Source: an uncultured Candidatus Melainabacteria bacterium
Lineage (GTDB): Bacteria > Cyanobacteriota > Vampirovibrionia > Gastranaerophilales > Gastranaerophilaceae
DNA: 64,000 nt
NCBI GenBank assembly: GCA_934754655.1
Contig: CAKVIC010000004.1
Location: 58,339 to 122,338, forward strand
Reading direction: 5' to 3'
The stretch's first letter is position 1. Each line of letters opens with the position of its first letter. Positions 53,419-62,514 of the stretch are shown here, piece after piece. The notes beneath the pieces were generated by a model that was given only the letters and a program-made list of their open reading frames with translations, ran no database searches and was not told the origin of the DNA. Both the position numbers and the translations under genes were made by a program.

Positions 53419-53442
53419 GTCGTGCTGAATTTTATATTCAGT
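53419..53442. repeat. Palindromic repeat family, short relic before flagellin 1
   Basis: TGTCGTG-CTGAAT-TTTAT-ATTCAG: a perfect 6-bp-arm palindrome (53425-53441) preceded by TGTCGTG, comparable to TGTCATG-CTGAAC...GTTTCAG of the family. The rest of the repeat is absent. Confidence 0.4.
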
Positions 53443-53478
53443 AAATAAGGTATTTTTAGGTATATTTCATTAAGATTT

Positions 53479-53506
53479 GTAACAATTTTATTTTTAAGCG
53501 TTATAA
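53479..53506 (+). promoter_or_regulatory. Conserved promoter of flagellin 1 (sigma-28-like spacing)
   Basis: GTAA at 53479-53482, a 15-bp spacer, then GCGTTATAA at 53498-53506. The same arrangement precedes flagellin 2, inside a 34-bp block that is nearly identical in both (53496-53529 and 54642-54675). It is close to the FliA pattern TAAA-N15-GCCGATAA but not exact. Confidence 0.5.
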
Positions 53507-53590
53507 AATTATCAAAATGTGGAATTAAGACAAATGTAAAGGTAAAGCATGGATGTCTTTATCGAAAGTATCGCCAGAAAGGAGTTAAAC

Positions 53591-54481
53591 ATGGCACTTA
53601 CAATTAACACAAATTTATCCTCAATCGTTGCACAAAGCAATTTGGCAAAAGCTACTGGTTCTTTGAACACTGCTATTGAAAGAATGACCACCGGTTACAA
53701 AATTAACCACGCGTCAGACAATGCAGCAGGTTATTCAATCGCTAGAAACTGGGAAACTCAATTAGGTTCATTAGATGTTGCAGCTGATAACGCAGCAACA
53801 GGTGGGGATATGTTAACAACTTTGGAAGATAACTATTCATTAGTTACTTCTCACTTGCAACGTGTCAGAGATTTGACTGAACAAGCTGCAAACGGAACTT
53901 ATGGTTCTCAATCCTTGAAAGCTATTAAATCAGAAATCACCGCTAGACTTGAAGAAATCAACCGTATTTCTGCAAACTGCGAATTCAACGGATTAAAAAT
54001 GATGGATGGCTCTATGGGTAACATTAAGTTGCAAGTTGGTCTTTACAGTTCAGCAGATAGCCAAATTGAACTTAAAGAGGATTTATTTAAAGAAGGTGAT
54101 GTAACAAGTATGTTTAAAGATGCTGCTGGTGTTAATGCAGGTGATGCAACTGTTGAAAAATTGGCAGAAGCTTGTGCCGGTATCAACGACACCGGTATTA
54201 TCGGCGGTCAAACAGCGATGCTTGATAAAATTGACAAGGTTATTAATGAAATATCAAGCCGTGTAACAACTCTAGGTTCTGCACAAAACAGAATTGAATC
54301 AGCAATTGAATCAATTGGTGTTCAATCTGAAAACATTACTTCTTCATTATCAACATTAAGGGATGCTGATATAGCTGAAGAATCTTCAAGCTATATTCAA
54401 GCTCAAATTCTTCAACAAGCAGCTGCTACATTGTTAGCAACAGCAAACCAAACTCCAAGTATAGCATTAAACTTGCTATAA
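53591..54481 (+). CDS. fliC1: Flagellin 1
   Basis: The 296-residue flagellin has the conserved N-terminal D0/D1 region (LTINTNLSSIVAQSNLAKA, IERMTTGYKINHASDNAAGYSIA in part) and C-terminal D1/D0 region (AQNRIESAIESIGVQSENI, SYIQAQILQQAAATLLATANQ in part), with only a short central D2-like part (residues 135-215). I use the ATG at 53591, with GAAAGGAG upstream, instead of the one at 53549. A terminator follows. The gene belongs to a tandem of three flagellin-like genes. No other flagellar gene is in the window. Confidence 0.95.
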   Translation: MALTINTNLSSIVAQSNLAKATGSLNTAIERMTTGYKINHASDNAAGYSIARNWETQLGSLDVAADNAATGGDMLTTLEDNYSLVTSHLQRVRDLTEQAANGTYGSQSLKAIKSEITARLEEINRISANCEFNGLKMMDGSMGNIKLQVGLYSSADSQIELKEDLFKEGDVTSMFKDAAGVNAGDATVEKLAEACAGINDTGIIGGQTAMLDKIDKVINEISSRVTTLGSAQNRIESAIESIGVQSENITSSLSTLRDADIAEESSSYIQAQILQQAAATLLATANQTPSIALNLL

Positions 54482-54494
54482 GGAAGTTCTTTGA

Positions 54495-54525
54495 TGTAAG
54501 TCGGTGGACTTTCTGCCGACTTACA
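54495..54525 (+). terminator. Hairpin terminator after flagellin 1
   Basis: TGTAAGTCGG at 54495-54504 pairs perfectly with 54516-54525, followed by TTTTATT. It would insulate flagellin 1 from flagellin 2, which has its own promoter. Confidence 0.8.
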
Positions 54526-54624
54526 TTTTATTAAAAAACGGATTTTACTCTTTTCATATTATTAAATTAGTTCTTGATTAAAAACTTGTTATTGTTGGTT
54601 TTTAACGTTGTTTTGTAAACTTTT

Positions 54625-54652
54625 GTAAATATTTATAAAAAAAGCGTTATAA
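54625..54652 (+). promoter_or_regulatory. Conserved promoter of flagellin 2
   Basis: GTAA at 54625-54628, a 15-bp spacer and GCGTTATAA at 54644-54652, matching the flagellin 1 promoter; GTGGAATTAAG follows in both leaders. Confidence 0.5.
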
Positions 54653-54734
54653 AATCATCAACATGTGGAATTAAGCAAGTATAGAAGAATCAAGGACGAA
54701 TCTGAATGGATTCACCAAATGAAAGGAGTAAGTC

Positions 54735-55601
54735 ATGGCATTGACTATTAATACAAATATAACTTCGTTAGTTACTCAATCAAATTTAGCTAAAGCAACA
54801 AGCTCTTTAAACAAAGCTATTGAAAGAATGACTACTGGATATAAAATTAATCACGCGTCTGATAATGCTGCGGGTTATTCTATTGCAAAAAATTGGCAGA
54901 TAAAATTAAGTTCACTTGACGCAGCGGCAGATAATGCGGCAATGGGTTCTGATTTATTAGCAACTTTGGAAGATAATTATGATTTGATTTCAAGCCATTT
55001 GCAACGTGTTAGAGATTTAACAGAACAAGCGGCAAATGGAACTTATGGTTCTGCATCAAAAGAAGCTATTCAATCAGAAATTACGGCAAGGTTGGAAGAA
55101 ATTGATAGAATTTCAACTAACGCTGAGTATAATGGTATAAAATTAATGAAGGGGACTGGAAGCGAGATAAAATTGCAAGTTGGAACAGATGCTTCAACAA
55201 ACAGCCAAATTACGCTTGCGGCTTCTTTAACAAAAGGAGCAGATGTAGCTTCTTTATTTGCAGGTGGTGCGGTTACTACAATTGCTGATGTTGCAAAAGC
55301 ATGTGCAGGTAATGATACTGCTCATACAGCAACTTCAATGTTAACGAATATAGATAATGTAATTAAAAATGTATCTGAACGTGTTACGGCAATTGGTGCT
55401 GCACAAAACAGAATTGATTCAGCAATAGAGTCAATCGGGGTTCAGTCAGAAAACATTACTTCTTCTTTATCTACAATTAGGGATGCAGATGTTGCCTCTG
55501 AATCATCAAATTATATTCAAGCGCAAATACTTCAACAAGCAGCTGCAACACTTCTTTCAACTGCAAACCAAGCTCCAAGCATTGCCTTGAACTTAATCTA
55601 G
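54735..55601 (+). CDS. fliC2: Flagellin 2
   Basis: The 288 residues are very similar to flagellin 1 at both ends (LTINTNITSLVTQSNLAKA; IESIGVQSENITSSLSTIRD, in part) and differ in the central part (residues 140-210). GAAAGGAG precedes the ATG. No terminator was found before the third flagellin-like gene 29 bp later, so those two are likely co-transcribed. Confidence 0.95.
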   Translation: MALTINTNITSLVTQSNLAKATSSLNKAIERMTTGYKINHASDNAAGYSIAKNWQIKLSSLDAAADNAAMGSDLLATLEDNYDLISSHLQRVRDLTEQAANGTYGSASKEAIQSEITARLEEIDRISTNAEYNGIKLMKGTGSEIKLQVGTDASTNSQITLAASLTKGADVASLFAGGAVTTIADVAKACAGNDTAHTATSMLTNIDNVIKNVSERVTAIGAAQNRIDSAIESIGVQSENITSSLSTIRDADVASESSNYIQAQILQQAAATLLSTANQAPSIALNLI

Positions 55602-55630
55602 AAAGGACGCTCTCGACTAAGGAATAAATT

Positions 55631-56452
55631 ATGTCTATTATTATAAGTACAAACATTACCTCTCAACTATCAAAAGCAAACCCCGAGAGTGCATCAGCCT
55701 TGTTGGATTCCGCCAAAATCAAATTGGGTAGCGGATACAGAATTCAGGATGATACAGATAACGGAGCGAGTAAATTAACTGCAGATAATTGGGACACACA
55801 ACTTCATTCAATTGATGTTATAGCCAATAATATTACGTTGGGCGCAGAATTGTTGTCAACTTTACAGGATGGATATAATGGAGTTTTAAATAATCTATTT
55901 GAATTAAAAAATATGGTTGAAGAAGAAAATTTTGCTTCTGAAAATGATATTCAAAAAAAGGTTTTAAATAAATTTAATAATATAGAATCAATAAGTGAAG
56001 ATTGTGATATGAAAACAAAAACGCTTATAAATGATTCTCAAACCGGTTTAAACTTCAATACAAATTTTGAAAATGTTGATAATAACGAATTAGTTATAAC
56101 TAATGAACTTCTTGATAAATTCAATATAAAAGATTTTTTAACTCTTGATTTAACTGATAAAAATTTAGTTAATCAAATTGATGCAGATAAAGATACATTT
56201 ATAGAATCACTTGAGCTTGCTCAAAATGATGTTGAAGAAAAATTATCGGGTATAAATACTTTGCAAGATAAAATTCAAAATGCGATTAGCCAGCTTGATT
56301 CACAATCAGAAATTATCACAAGCACAAAGACTGAAAAAGTTTCTTCAGAAGAATCTTCAACTGTTTTAAGTTCGCAAATTTTTCAACAAGCAATTGCGAC
56401 TTTGCTTGCGACTGCAAACCAAACACCAAGTGCTACAATAAGTTTGTTATAA
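55631..56452 (+). CDS. Degenerate flagellin-like protein 3
   Basis: The 273 residues match the flagellins only at the extremes. The N-terminus (SIIISTNITSQLSKANPES) and GSGYRIQDDTDNGASKLTADNW replace LTINTN and TTGYKINHASDNAAG, and the C-terminus (IFQQAIATLLATANQTPSATISLL, in part) matches closely. The middle (residues 95-215) is acidic and unrelated. Key D0 residues are altered, so it might be a minor filament or a cap/junction-like component rather than the bulk flagellin; decay is the alternative. The frame is intact, with AAGGAA before the ATG. Confidence 0.75.
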   Translation: MSIIISTNITSQLSKANPESASALLDSAKIKLGSGYRIQDDTDNGASKLTADNWDTQLHSIDVIANNITLGAELLSTLQDGYNGVLNNLFELKNMVEEENFASENDIQKKVLNKFNNIESISEDCDMKTKTLINDSQTGLNFNTNFENVDNNELVITNELLDKFNIKDFLTLDLTDKNLVNQIDADKDTFIESLELAQNDVEEKLSGINTLQDKIQNAISQLDSQSEIITSTKTEKVSSEESSTVLSSQIFQQAIATLLATANQTPSATISLL

Positions 56453-56464
56453 TTTATTTAATAA

Positions 56465-56534
56465 GGCGCGGAAAAATCTACACTTGCGATTCATTTTGAA
56501 CGCAGAGCGTCCAGAATGTGGATTTTTCCGCGCC
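56465..56534. terminator. Long 18-bp hairpin between converging genes
   Basis: GGCGCGGAAAAATCTACA at 56465-56482 pairs with 56517-56534 (one G-U). The loop (56483-56516) has its own imperfect palindrome around TCATTTTGAA. It separates flagellin 3 from the minus-strand propeller gene, so it probably ends both, although T-tracts are poor. Confidence 0.65.
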
Positions 56535-56543
56535 ATCAAAACA

Positions 56544-57377
56544 TTATTTTATTTTTTGTCTAAATATCGAATTAGAGCCTTGGCAGGTAATGAAAAGCAT
56601 GTTTCCTTCTACGTGTAAGCCGTAAGGCTTATCAAGTTTTGAAACTAACACTGTTAATGCGCCTTGAGGGGTAATTTTTAATACATTATTTGCGCTGTAG
56701 TTTGAAACGTAAATATTTCCGATATCATCACTTGCTAAACTTATTGGTCCTTTGATTTCAGGACTTTTTACAAAAACTATTCTTTTGTTATCAGGTGTAA
56801 TTTTTATAATGCTATTATCTGAAAATGTTGCGACATAAAGGTTGCCATTTTTATCGCTTGTAATTCCGGTTGGAGAAACTATGTTTTCATAAATACCGCT
56901 TTGTGTTGCAATTGTTGAAGTTGGATTCATTTTTTGAACAGGCAAAGTCGTTTCGAGTTTAATTGATTCAGCAAGTTCTTTTGCTTGTTTGCTAAAACTG
57001 CTTGTTTGCGGAATCAGGTTTAAATATTCTGTAGCTTTGGTGTAATCTTCCAGTTTTGCAGAAATATTAGCAAGTTTATAAATAACTTCATAATCGTTAG
57101 GATTTCTTAGATAAATTTGTTTAAAAATTGTATTAGCTTCAGAATATTGTTTTAAATATTCTAAAATTGTACCTAAATTATAATATGCATCAATATAATC
57201 CGGATATGTTCGAATTGCGCTTCTAAAAGATTCAATTGCTCTTTCGTACATTCCTAATTTATAAAAATCAATACCTTGATTATAGTCAAGCTTTGCATCC
57301 GTCGGAATTTCTGACGCTATTGTTGCGGTTGCAAGGCTCAAAATCATCAAAATGGTTGTTAATATTTTTTTTAACAT
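56544..57377 (-). CDS. Secreted TPR plus NHL/six-bladed-propeller-like protein
   Basis: The 277 residues begin with a signal peptide (LKKILTTILMILSLATATIA). TPR repeats follow (NQGIDFYKLGMYERAIESF, YYNLGTILEYLKQYSEANTIF, YKLANISAKLEDYTKATEY). From residue 165 on come three propeller-type strands (PTGITSDKNGNLYVATFSDNSI, PISLASDDIGNIYVSNYSANNV, PYGLHVEGNMLFITCQGSNSI, abbreviated). It may bind a partner in the periplasm; three blades are too few for a closed propeller unless it oligomerises. It shares no operon with its neighbours. Motifs are quoted in part. Confidence 0.8.
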   Translation of the reverse strand: MLKKILTTILMILSLATATIASEIPTDAKLDYNQGIDFYKLGMYERAIESFRSAIRTYPDYIDAYYNLGTILEYLKQYSEANTIFKQIYLRNPNDYEVIYKLANISAKLEDYTKATEYLNLIPQTSSFSKQAKELAESIKLETTLPVQKMNPTSTIATQSGIYENIVSPTGITSDKNGNLYVATFSDNSIIKITPDNKRIVFVKSPEIKGPISLASDDIGNIYVSNYSANNVLKITPQGALTVLVSKLDKPYGLHVEGNMLFITCQGSNSIFRQKIK

Positions 57378-57446
57378 AATTAATATTCCTTTTTTTCAAT
57401 TATACTATAACATTACTTTTTTAATTTCAATAGAGAATGCTGAAGG

Positions 57447-59861
57447 TTAATTTTTGCGCTTTTTTAATATATTTAAATATTTTCTTTGTTTCATATCATA
57501 GGCATAAATTTTGTTACCTTTTTTGTTGATAGAAATTTTTATTGAATTATTTATATCTGTTCTTAAAATTTGAGAATTTTTTAGAAGATACATTGTATAA
57601 ATATTTGGGTGTCCAAATTTATTTTCGCCAACAGAAATTAGCGCAAATTTAGGATTCAAATAATTTATAATCTCTTGATTTAATACGTTCATTGCGCCAT
57701 GGTGCGGAACTTTTAGTATTGTGATATTTTTAGGAAAATTTTTCAAGAATTTTTCTAAAATTTTTTCTCCGCAATCGCCGGTAAAAAGCATTTTAAAATC
57801 TTCATATTCTAAAAGCGTAATAATTGATTTATCGTTATCTTCTTTCATTGATTTGTCAGAAAAATTTCTGAGCTTTAGCCCATTTTGGTTATATATTTCC
57901 TCATTAGTTGCTTCAATTATGTTAACTCCATTGGCTTTTGCTGTTTTGTAAATTTCTTTTGCTAAAAACGAATTGTGATGAAGTTCATTGACATAAATAT
58001 TTTTAACTTTTAAATTCTTCATTAAATCAACAGCGCCACCGCAATGGTCACTGTCAAAATGCGTTATAATTATATTTTCAATCTCTTTAATTCCGATATC
58101 TTTTAGATACTTAATAACAATGATGTCAGCCTGCGATTTTCCGCCTTGGTAGCCCGATTTTGCAGTATCAATCATTATAAATTTATTATCAGGTGTTTTT
58201 ATCAAAAAACAATCCGCATTACCGACGTCAAACGCAGTTATTTCAAGGTTTTTATTTTTAATAGGGATTAATAAAATTAAAAATATAATAAACATTATTA
58301 AAAATGCGGTTTTTAAATTTTTTCGAGTATTTTCTGATAAATCTTTTTTAAAAAACCCGATTGCGCACATCAAAATTGCGTAATAAAGTATAATTTGAAA
58401 AACATTTGGGTGACTGGTTTGTAAACTTGAATATGGTAAACTTCCCCAAAAATTTGAGATTCCGACAAGGAGCGTTAAAAGAGGGTTTAAAACAAAATCA
58501 AAAACTTGGCAAATCAAACTTGCAAGTGGCACAATAGCAGCGAGTAAAGCGCTAACAAAACCGCCAAAACTGATTACCATAAGAATTGGAACGCTCATAA
58601 TATTTGCGACGATAGAGTATAAACTTATATTATTAAAATAAAAAATTTGAATAGGAATCACCCAAAGTTGCGCAATTATTGGAATAGCTATTGTCCCAAT
58701 TATAGAATTTAAAATTTTGTTTTTATACCTGACAATTATATCTGAAGTTATGAGAATCCCGAAAGTAACAACAAATGAAAGTTGAAACCCAACGTCATTT
58801 ATGTACATTGGATTGTAAATTAGCATAAGTAAAGCAACAAATGAGAGTAGTGAAATACTGTGTGCGTCGCGGTTAAGAAGTTTTCCTATTAATACAAAAA
58901 TCAACATGCAACTTGCTCTAACAACTGAAGCGCCTAATCCTGTCATTAAGGTGTACAAAATTACTGTGAGTATGCCTAAAGATATTTTAAGCTTGTAGCC
59001 GAGTTTAAAAAGTGACATGAAGTAGTAAAAGAAAGTAAATATAAAAGCGACATTCATGCCTGACGCAGCAAGGATATGAAGCAAACCGGAATTTATAAAA
59101 GATTGTTTGATTTCTTTTGTGGGTGAAACTGCATCATCTCCAAATACAATCCCGCCAAGTATTTCAAGGTTTGGTGATTCTAAAAATTGTGAATGTACTT
59201 TGATTACATATTCTCTATAATCATTTATTTTTTGCAAAGTTAATTCTTTAATTGTTGGTTTTTGCTCTAATTTTTCAATATCTTTAGCATAAAAAACAGC
59301 GTAAGTGTTAAAATTTTTGAGGTAATTGCCATAATCAAACTGTGACGGATTTCCGGCTTTAAAAGGCATTGCCAACCTGCCTGTAAGCTTGAAAGAATCA
59401 TAAATTTTTAGATTTTCAAGTTTATTTTGTGAAATATTTTTTGCATTAATATTTACTAAAACCTTTTCTTTATTAAGCTTTTTGATTTTTGAATCTATTG
59501 TAATTGAATTTACTTGAAAAAAAAATTTTGGTTTATTCTCGCTTAATCCTTGTGGAATGGAAATTATTTTGCCGGTAATATTTGTATTTTGCGGTGCGTA
59601 GTTTAATAAATCATCAGACATTTTTATTCTATAAGAAGTATTTGCTACCCCAAAATAAAAAATCAAACACCAAATTATGATATATTTAATCGGGATTCTT
59701 GTTTTAAAAATTATTAATCCAAATACGATTGTAATTATTAAAGAAAATAAAAACAAATGATTGCTTAAAGTCGCAAACAAAGCTATTACATATACAAAAA
59801 CAGAGAAAAACATTAATATATTTTTATTTTGTGTAATTGCTTCAAGAATATTATTAAACAA
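57447..59861 (-). CDS. comEC: ComEC/Rec2 DNA-uptake channel protein
   Basis: ComEC moves single-stranded DNA across the inner membrane during natural transformation. The 804 residues have a DUF4131-type N-terminus (1-190), the competence domain with ILAASGMNVAFIF and many helices (near 255-500), and a C-terminal metallo-beta-lactamase domain (from about 540: FDVGNADCFLI, ITHFDSDHCGG, LFTGDCGE, KVPHHGA) that may degrade the second strand. It begins 12 bp after kdsC. Together with the two prepilins it suggests competence, although ComEA and the ATPase are not here. Confidence 0.93.
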   Translation of the reverse strand: MFNNILEAITQNKNILMFFSVFVYVIALFATLSNHLFLFSLIITIVFGLIIFKTRIPIKYIIIWCLIFYFGVANTSYRIKMSDDLLNYAPQNTNITGKIISIPQGLSENKPKFFFQVNSITIDSKIKKLNKEKVLVNINAKNISQNKLENLKIYDSFKLTGRLAMPFKAGNPSQFDYGNYLKNFNTYAVFYAKDIEKLEQKPTIKELTLQKINDYREYVIKVHSQFLESPNLEILGGIVFGDDAVSPTKEIKQSFINSGLLHILAASGMNVAFIFTFFYYFMSLFKLGYKLKISLGILTVILYTLMTGLGASVVRASCMLIFVLIGKLLNRDAHSISLLSFVALLMLIYNPMYINDVGFQLSFVVTFGILITSDIIVRYKNKILNSIIGTIAIPIIAQLWVIPIQIFYFNNISLYSIVANIMSVPILMVISFGGFVSALLAAIVPLASLICQVFDFVLNPLLTLLVGISNFWGSLPYSSLQTSHPNVFQIILYYAILMCAIGFFKKDLSENTRKNLKTAFLIMFIIFLILLIPIKNKNLEITAFDVGNADCFLIKTPDNKFIMIDTAKSGYQGGKSQADIIVIKYLKDIGIKEIENIIITHFDSDHCGGAVDLMKNLKVKNIYVNELHHNSFLAKEIYKTAKANGVNIIEATNEEIYNQNGLKLRNFSDKSMKEDNDKSIITLLEYEDFKMLFTGDCGEKILEKFLKNFPKNITILKVPHHGAMNVLNQEIINYLNPKFALISVGENKFGHPNIYTMYLLKNSQILRTDINNSIKISINKKGNKIYAYDMKQRKYLNILKKRKN

Positions 59862-59872
59862 ATTTTTAGACC

Positions 59873-60403
59873 TTATTGCTCTTTGCCTTCAGATATAACA
59901 GCGATTTTAGGAATATTTTGAGCTTCTAATATAAAATCACAAAGTTCGCGAACTGCACCACGACCGCCATTAATGCTTGATACATAATTACAAATTGTTT
60001 TAACCTCTTTGACCGCATCGTTAGGACAACATGCAAGCCCAACTTTTTCTAAAATACAAATATCAGGAATATCATCCCCCATATAGGCAACTTCATCAAA
60101 ACTAAAATTATATTTTGCCATAATTTCTTCTAAAGCCGGTAATTTATATTTTTGACCTTGGCGCAATTCGGTAATATTAAGATTTTCTGCGCGACATTTA
60201 ACAGTTCCATTGTTTCTTGCCGTGATTATTGCCGTTACAAAACCGGATTTGCGCGCTCTTACAAGCCCATGACCATCTTTCACATTAAAAGTTTTATATT
60301 CAACCCCATTTTCGTCATAAGTTACACTGCCGTCCGTCATAACTCCGTCAACGTCAAAAGCTAATAATTTTATTTTTTTTGCTTTTTCTATAATTTCTGT
60401 CAT
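59873..60403 (-). CDS. kdsC: 3-deoxy-D-manno-octulosonate 8-phosphate phosphatase
   Basis: KdsC removes phosphate from Kdo 8-phosphate after KdsA. The 176 residues are a capless HAD protein: FDVDGVMTDGSV near residue 16, NVKDGHGLVRARKSG near 40, TARNN near 61, and AYMGDDIPDICILEKVG near residue 107. It forms a likely operon with comEC. The kdsA gene lies 8 kb away on the other strand. A tetramer would form the active site in known members. Confidence 0.92.
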   Translation of the reverse strand: MTEIIEKAKKIKLLAFDVDGVMTDGSVTYDENGVEYKTFNVKDGHGLVRARKSGFVTAIITARNNGTVKCRAENLNITELRQGQKYKLPALEEIMAKYNFSFDEVAYMGDDIPDICILEKVGLACCPNDAVKEVKTICNYVSSINGGRGAVRELCDFILEAQNIPKIAVISEGKEQ

Positions 60404-60446
60404 CTTTATTTCTTTCCTTTACTTCTTTCCTTTATTTTGTTTAAAA

Positions 60447-61361
60447 CTAAAAAACTTTGCGCGGATTTTCAACTTTAATAATTCCTTTTTCGCTTTTCTG
60501 ACTAATAGAAGAATTGCAACTAATTGTTTCCCCTGCATAAGTTACAGCACCATATACTGTGCAAATAGCATCTCTTAGCGACATGTATTTTATACCGCCT
60601 TTAGTAGAAAACCCTACACTGCCTGTACTTTTCTTGTACTGCATAACACGACCATTAATGCCGTTATCAATATAGAAAGGTAATAAATCTGTGCGGTCAA
60701 AAACGTCAATGTATTCGATTTCATCGTCACTTACTGATTTGCAAGCAGTGTTACTTGGAATCAAAACGTTCACTTCATTTTTAGGTTCATAAGCTAAACA
60801 TATTAATTTTTTACCTGTATTGTTCTCTTTTGTTTTCTTTGCAGGAACTTTAACTTTGAAATAAAAAACATCATAATTTTGCGTGGTTGTAGAAGAAGTA
60901 TGACCTATTAATGTAGTTTTTTGTTTTATTCCAATTGCAACAGTTGAACCGTTTGAGGTTGAAAATTCTGTTCCAAATGTTGGAATGTTTCCGTTAAGTC
61001 TATTTAATGCTTCTGATTGTTCTGCCTCTGAAAGTTCTCCCCCTGTCCCTGGTGCTATCGTTGTTTCAGAGCTTGGAACACTTGGTATCAAAGAATTTAT
61101 TGTTGCCGTTTCAGTTTGTGATTTTAATAAACCAGCGATTGATAGCATAAATTTTTCTGGTACAGTGTACGCAGTTTGTGAATTAAAGTTTGCTTCAGAA
61201 ATTGCATCTTGAATCCCATCATAAGCCGTATAAATATATAAATTATAAGCTTTATCAAACCCTTTTTTAGAAATGGTGATTCCTAAAGTTAAAATTATTG
61301 CTATAATTCCAAAAACAATAAGCATTTCCGCAAGAGTAAAGCCTAATTTATTATTTTTCAT
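60447..61361 (-). CDS. Second prepilin-like protein
   Basis: The 304-residue protein has the prepilin leader KNNKLGFTLAEMLIVFGIIAI (G|FTLAE, Glu5), then a helical stalk (AYDGIQDAISEANFN). The globular C-terminus has at least three cysteines and a late aromatic-rich stretch. A Ser/Thr/Pro/Gly stretch near residues 85-135 looks flexible. The start abuts the DUF3326 gene stop (TAA directly followed by ATG), so translation is coupled. A type II secretion or type IV pilus role is likely. Confidence 0.85.
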   Translation of the reverse strand: MKNNKLGFTLAEMLIVFGIIAIILTLGITISKKGFDKAYNLYIYTAYDGIQDAISEANFNSQTAYTVPEKFMLSIAGLLKSQTETATINSLIPSVPSSETTIAPGTGGELSEAEQSEALNRLNGNIPTFGTEFSTSNGSTVAIGIKQKTTLIGHTSSTTTQNYDVFYFKVKVPAKKTKENNTGKKLICLAYEPKNEVNVLIPSNTACKSVSDDEIEYIDVFDRTDLLPFYIDNGINGRVMQYKKSTGSVGFSTKGGIKYMSLRDAICTVYGAVTYAGETISCNSSISQKSEKGIIKVENPRKVF

Positions 61362-62324
61362 TTATATAAGCTCCAGTAATTCTTTATACGTATTAATTAT
61401 AACACATTTTTGCGAAAAATTAGAATTATTAACATTCAGAATTGTTGAATTTTCTTTTACTGCATAAACGGTTATCTCTTTTTCAATCGCCTTCATAACT
61501 GGAATTCCACCCAGACAATTGTGCGGAACAATTATAAAATCAAGGTTGTCGATTGTTATTAAATTTTTAGAAAAATTTTTAATTTTTGGCGCTTGCGCTA
61601 AACCTAATAAAATGCAAGGTAAAAATGTTGGTGTAATGTATTCGGCAGCGCATTTTGGGTTAACTAATTTTGTTGTGATTGAAAAATCACTAAAAGCAGG
61701 CGCATGCGCGCAAGGGATTTTAAATAGTTTTGAAATATAATGAGAAATTATTGCTTCAACTCCGCCAACAGGGTCTGCGCCAATTCCATTTTGGTATTCA
61801 GAATTTTCATCTTCCGGAAAATGGCAAACAATAGCAATCGCTTCTGCGCCTTGCTTAATTAATTTTTGCGTAGCTACTTTGATTGTTGCAAGATTTTTGA
61901 CATTTCCGGTTGAAAATCCGTTTTTGTCTAAAAAGAATTCAACGCCCACTTCTTCTTCTGTCAAAACAAAATCTAAAACATCAATACCGTAAACAGTTTT
62001 AACGGCATTTATTGTGTTGATATGTATGTTTAAAACCTCTTGAGGGATTGCTTTATCAAAAATTATTCCGATTTTATTGTTTTGAGATTGATTTAATGAA
62101 ATGTTTCCTTTAAAAAACTCATCAAGCGAATAACCTTCAACATATAACATGTTTTCTGTGATTCCCGAAAAACAAGCTGCGTTTACAACATTTGGGTTTA
62201 TTATTAATTTACATTTTTGCGCAAATTTTCTCGCCCAAACACTCGCATCGCCGGCATATCCGCCAATTGATGCTCCAATTCCGGTTGGTATAATAAAAGC
62301 TCCCAATTTTTCATTATTTATCAT
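61362..62324 (-). CDS. DUF3326-like conserved protein
   Basis: The 320 residues resemble DUF3326 proteins, which I recall mainly from cyanobacteria and plants: PTGIGASIGGYAGDASVWAR near residue 13, NPNVVNAACFSGIT near 43, VCHFPEDENSEYQNGIGADPVGGVEAIISH (abbreviated; near 165-195) and CAHAPAF near 208. The function is unknown. Conserved His/Asp/Cys residues suggest a metal- or nucleotide-dependent enzyme. The family call is from memory of motif patterns, not a search. It precedes the prepilin with no gap. Confidence 0.7.
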   Translation of the reverse strand: MINNEKLGAFIIPTGIGASIGGYAGDASVWARKFAQKCKLIINPNVVNAACFSGITENMLYVEGYSLDEFFKGNISLNQSQNNKIGIIFDKAIPQEVLNIHINTINAVKTVYGIDVLDFVLTEEEVGVEFFLDKNGFSTGNVKNLATIKVATQKLIKQGAEAIAIVCHFPEDENSEYQNGIGADPVGGVEAIISHYISKLFKIPCAHAPAFSDFSITTKLVNPKCAAEYITPTFLPCILLGLAQAPKIKNFSKNLITIDNLDFIIVPHNCLGGIPVMKAIEKEITVYAVKENSTILNVNNSNFSQKCVIINTYKELLELI

Positions 62325-62377
62325 AAAAAAATTATACTATGATGATTTTAAAATGCAATTTATGTAATATGTTCTTT

Positions 62378-62420
62378 GTTTCAATATTTTACGCCGTTGA
62401 AACCTTGCGCCAAACGAATA
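62378..62420. repeat. Palindromic repeat family, degenerate copy before map
   Basis: GTTTCAATATTTTACGCCGTTGAAACC with TTGCGCCAAACGAATAT (quoted in parts) follows the order GTTTCAGCATCTCACCGGCG...AACCTTGCGCTAAGCAAATA of copy C. Confidence 0.55.
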
Positions 62421-62463
62421 TCTAATTTTTATCATATATTAAATTATCTTCAAATTTTTATAC

Positions 62464-62492
62464 TTGAATAACCTCTTTTTTAAGACTACAAT
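62464..62492 (+). promoter_or_regulatory. Promoter of map
   Basis: TTGAAT at 62464-62469 and TACAAT at 62487-62492 with a 17-bp spacer. The site makes the alternative start at 62464 impossible and supports 62515. Confidence 0.7.
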
Positions 62493-62514
62493 TATGACAA
62501 GTGAGGTATATATT

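Noticed and set aside
53591..56452. Diversity-generating or phase-variable flagellin switch
   Set aside because: No reverse transcriptase, template repeat or invertase gene and no inverted repeats flank the flagellins; each has its own plain promoter or is co-transcribed.
62464..62514. Longer map start at 62464
   Set aside because: The codon overlaps the -35 element of a promoter with perfect 17-bp spacing; the ATG at 62515 has its own ribosome-binding site.
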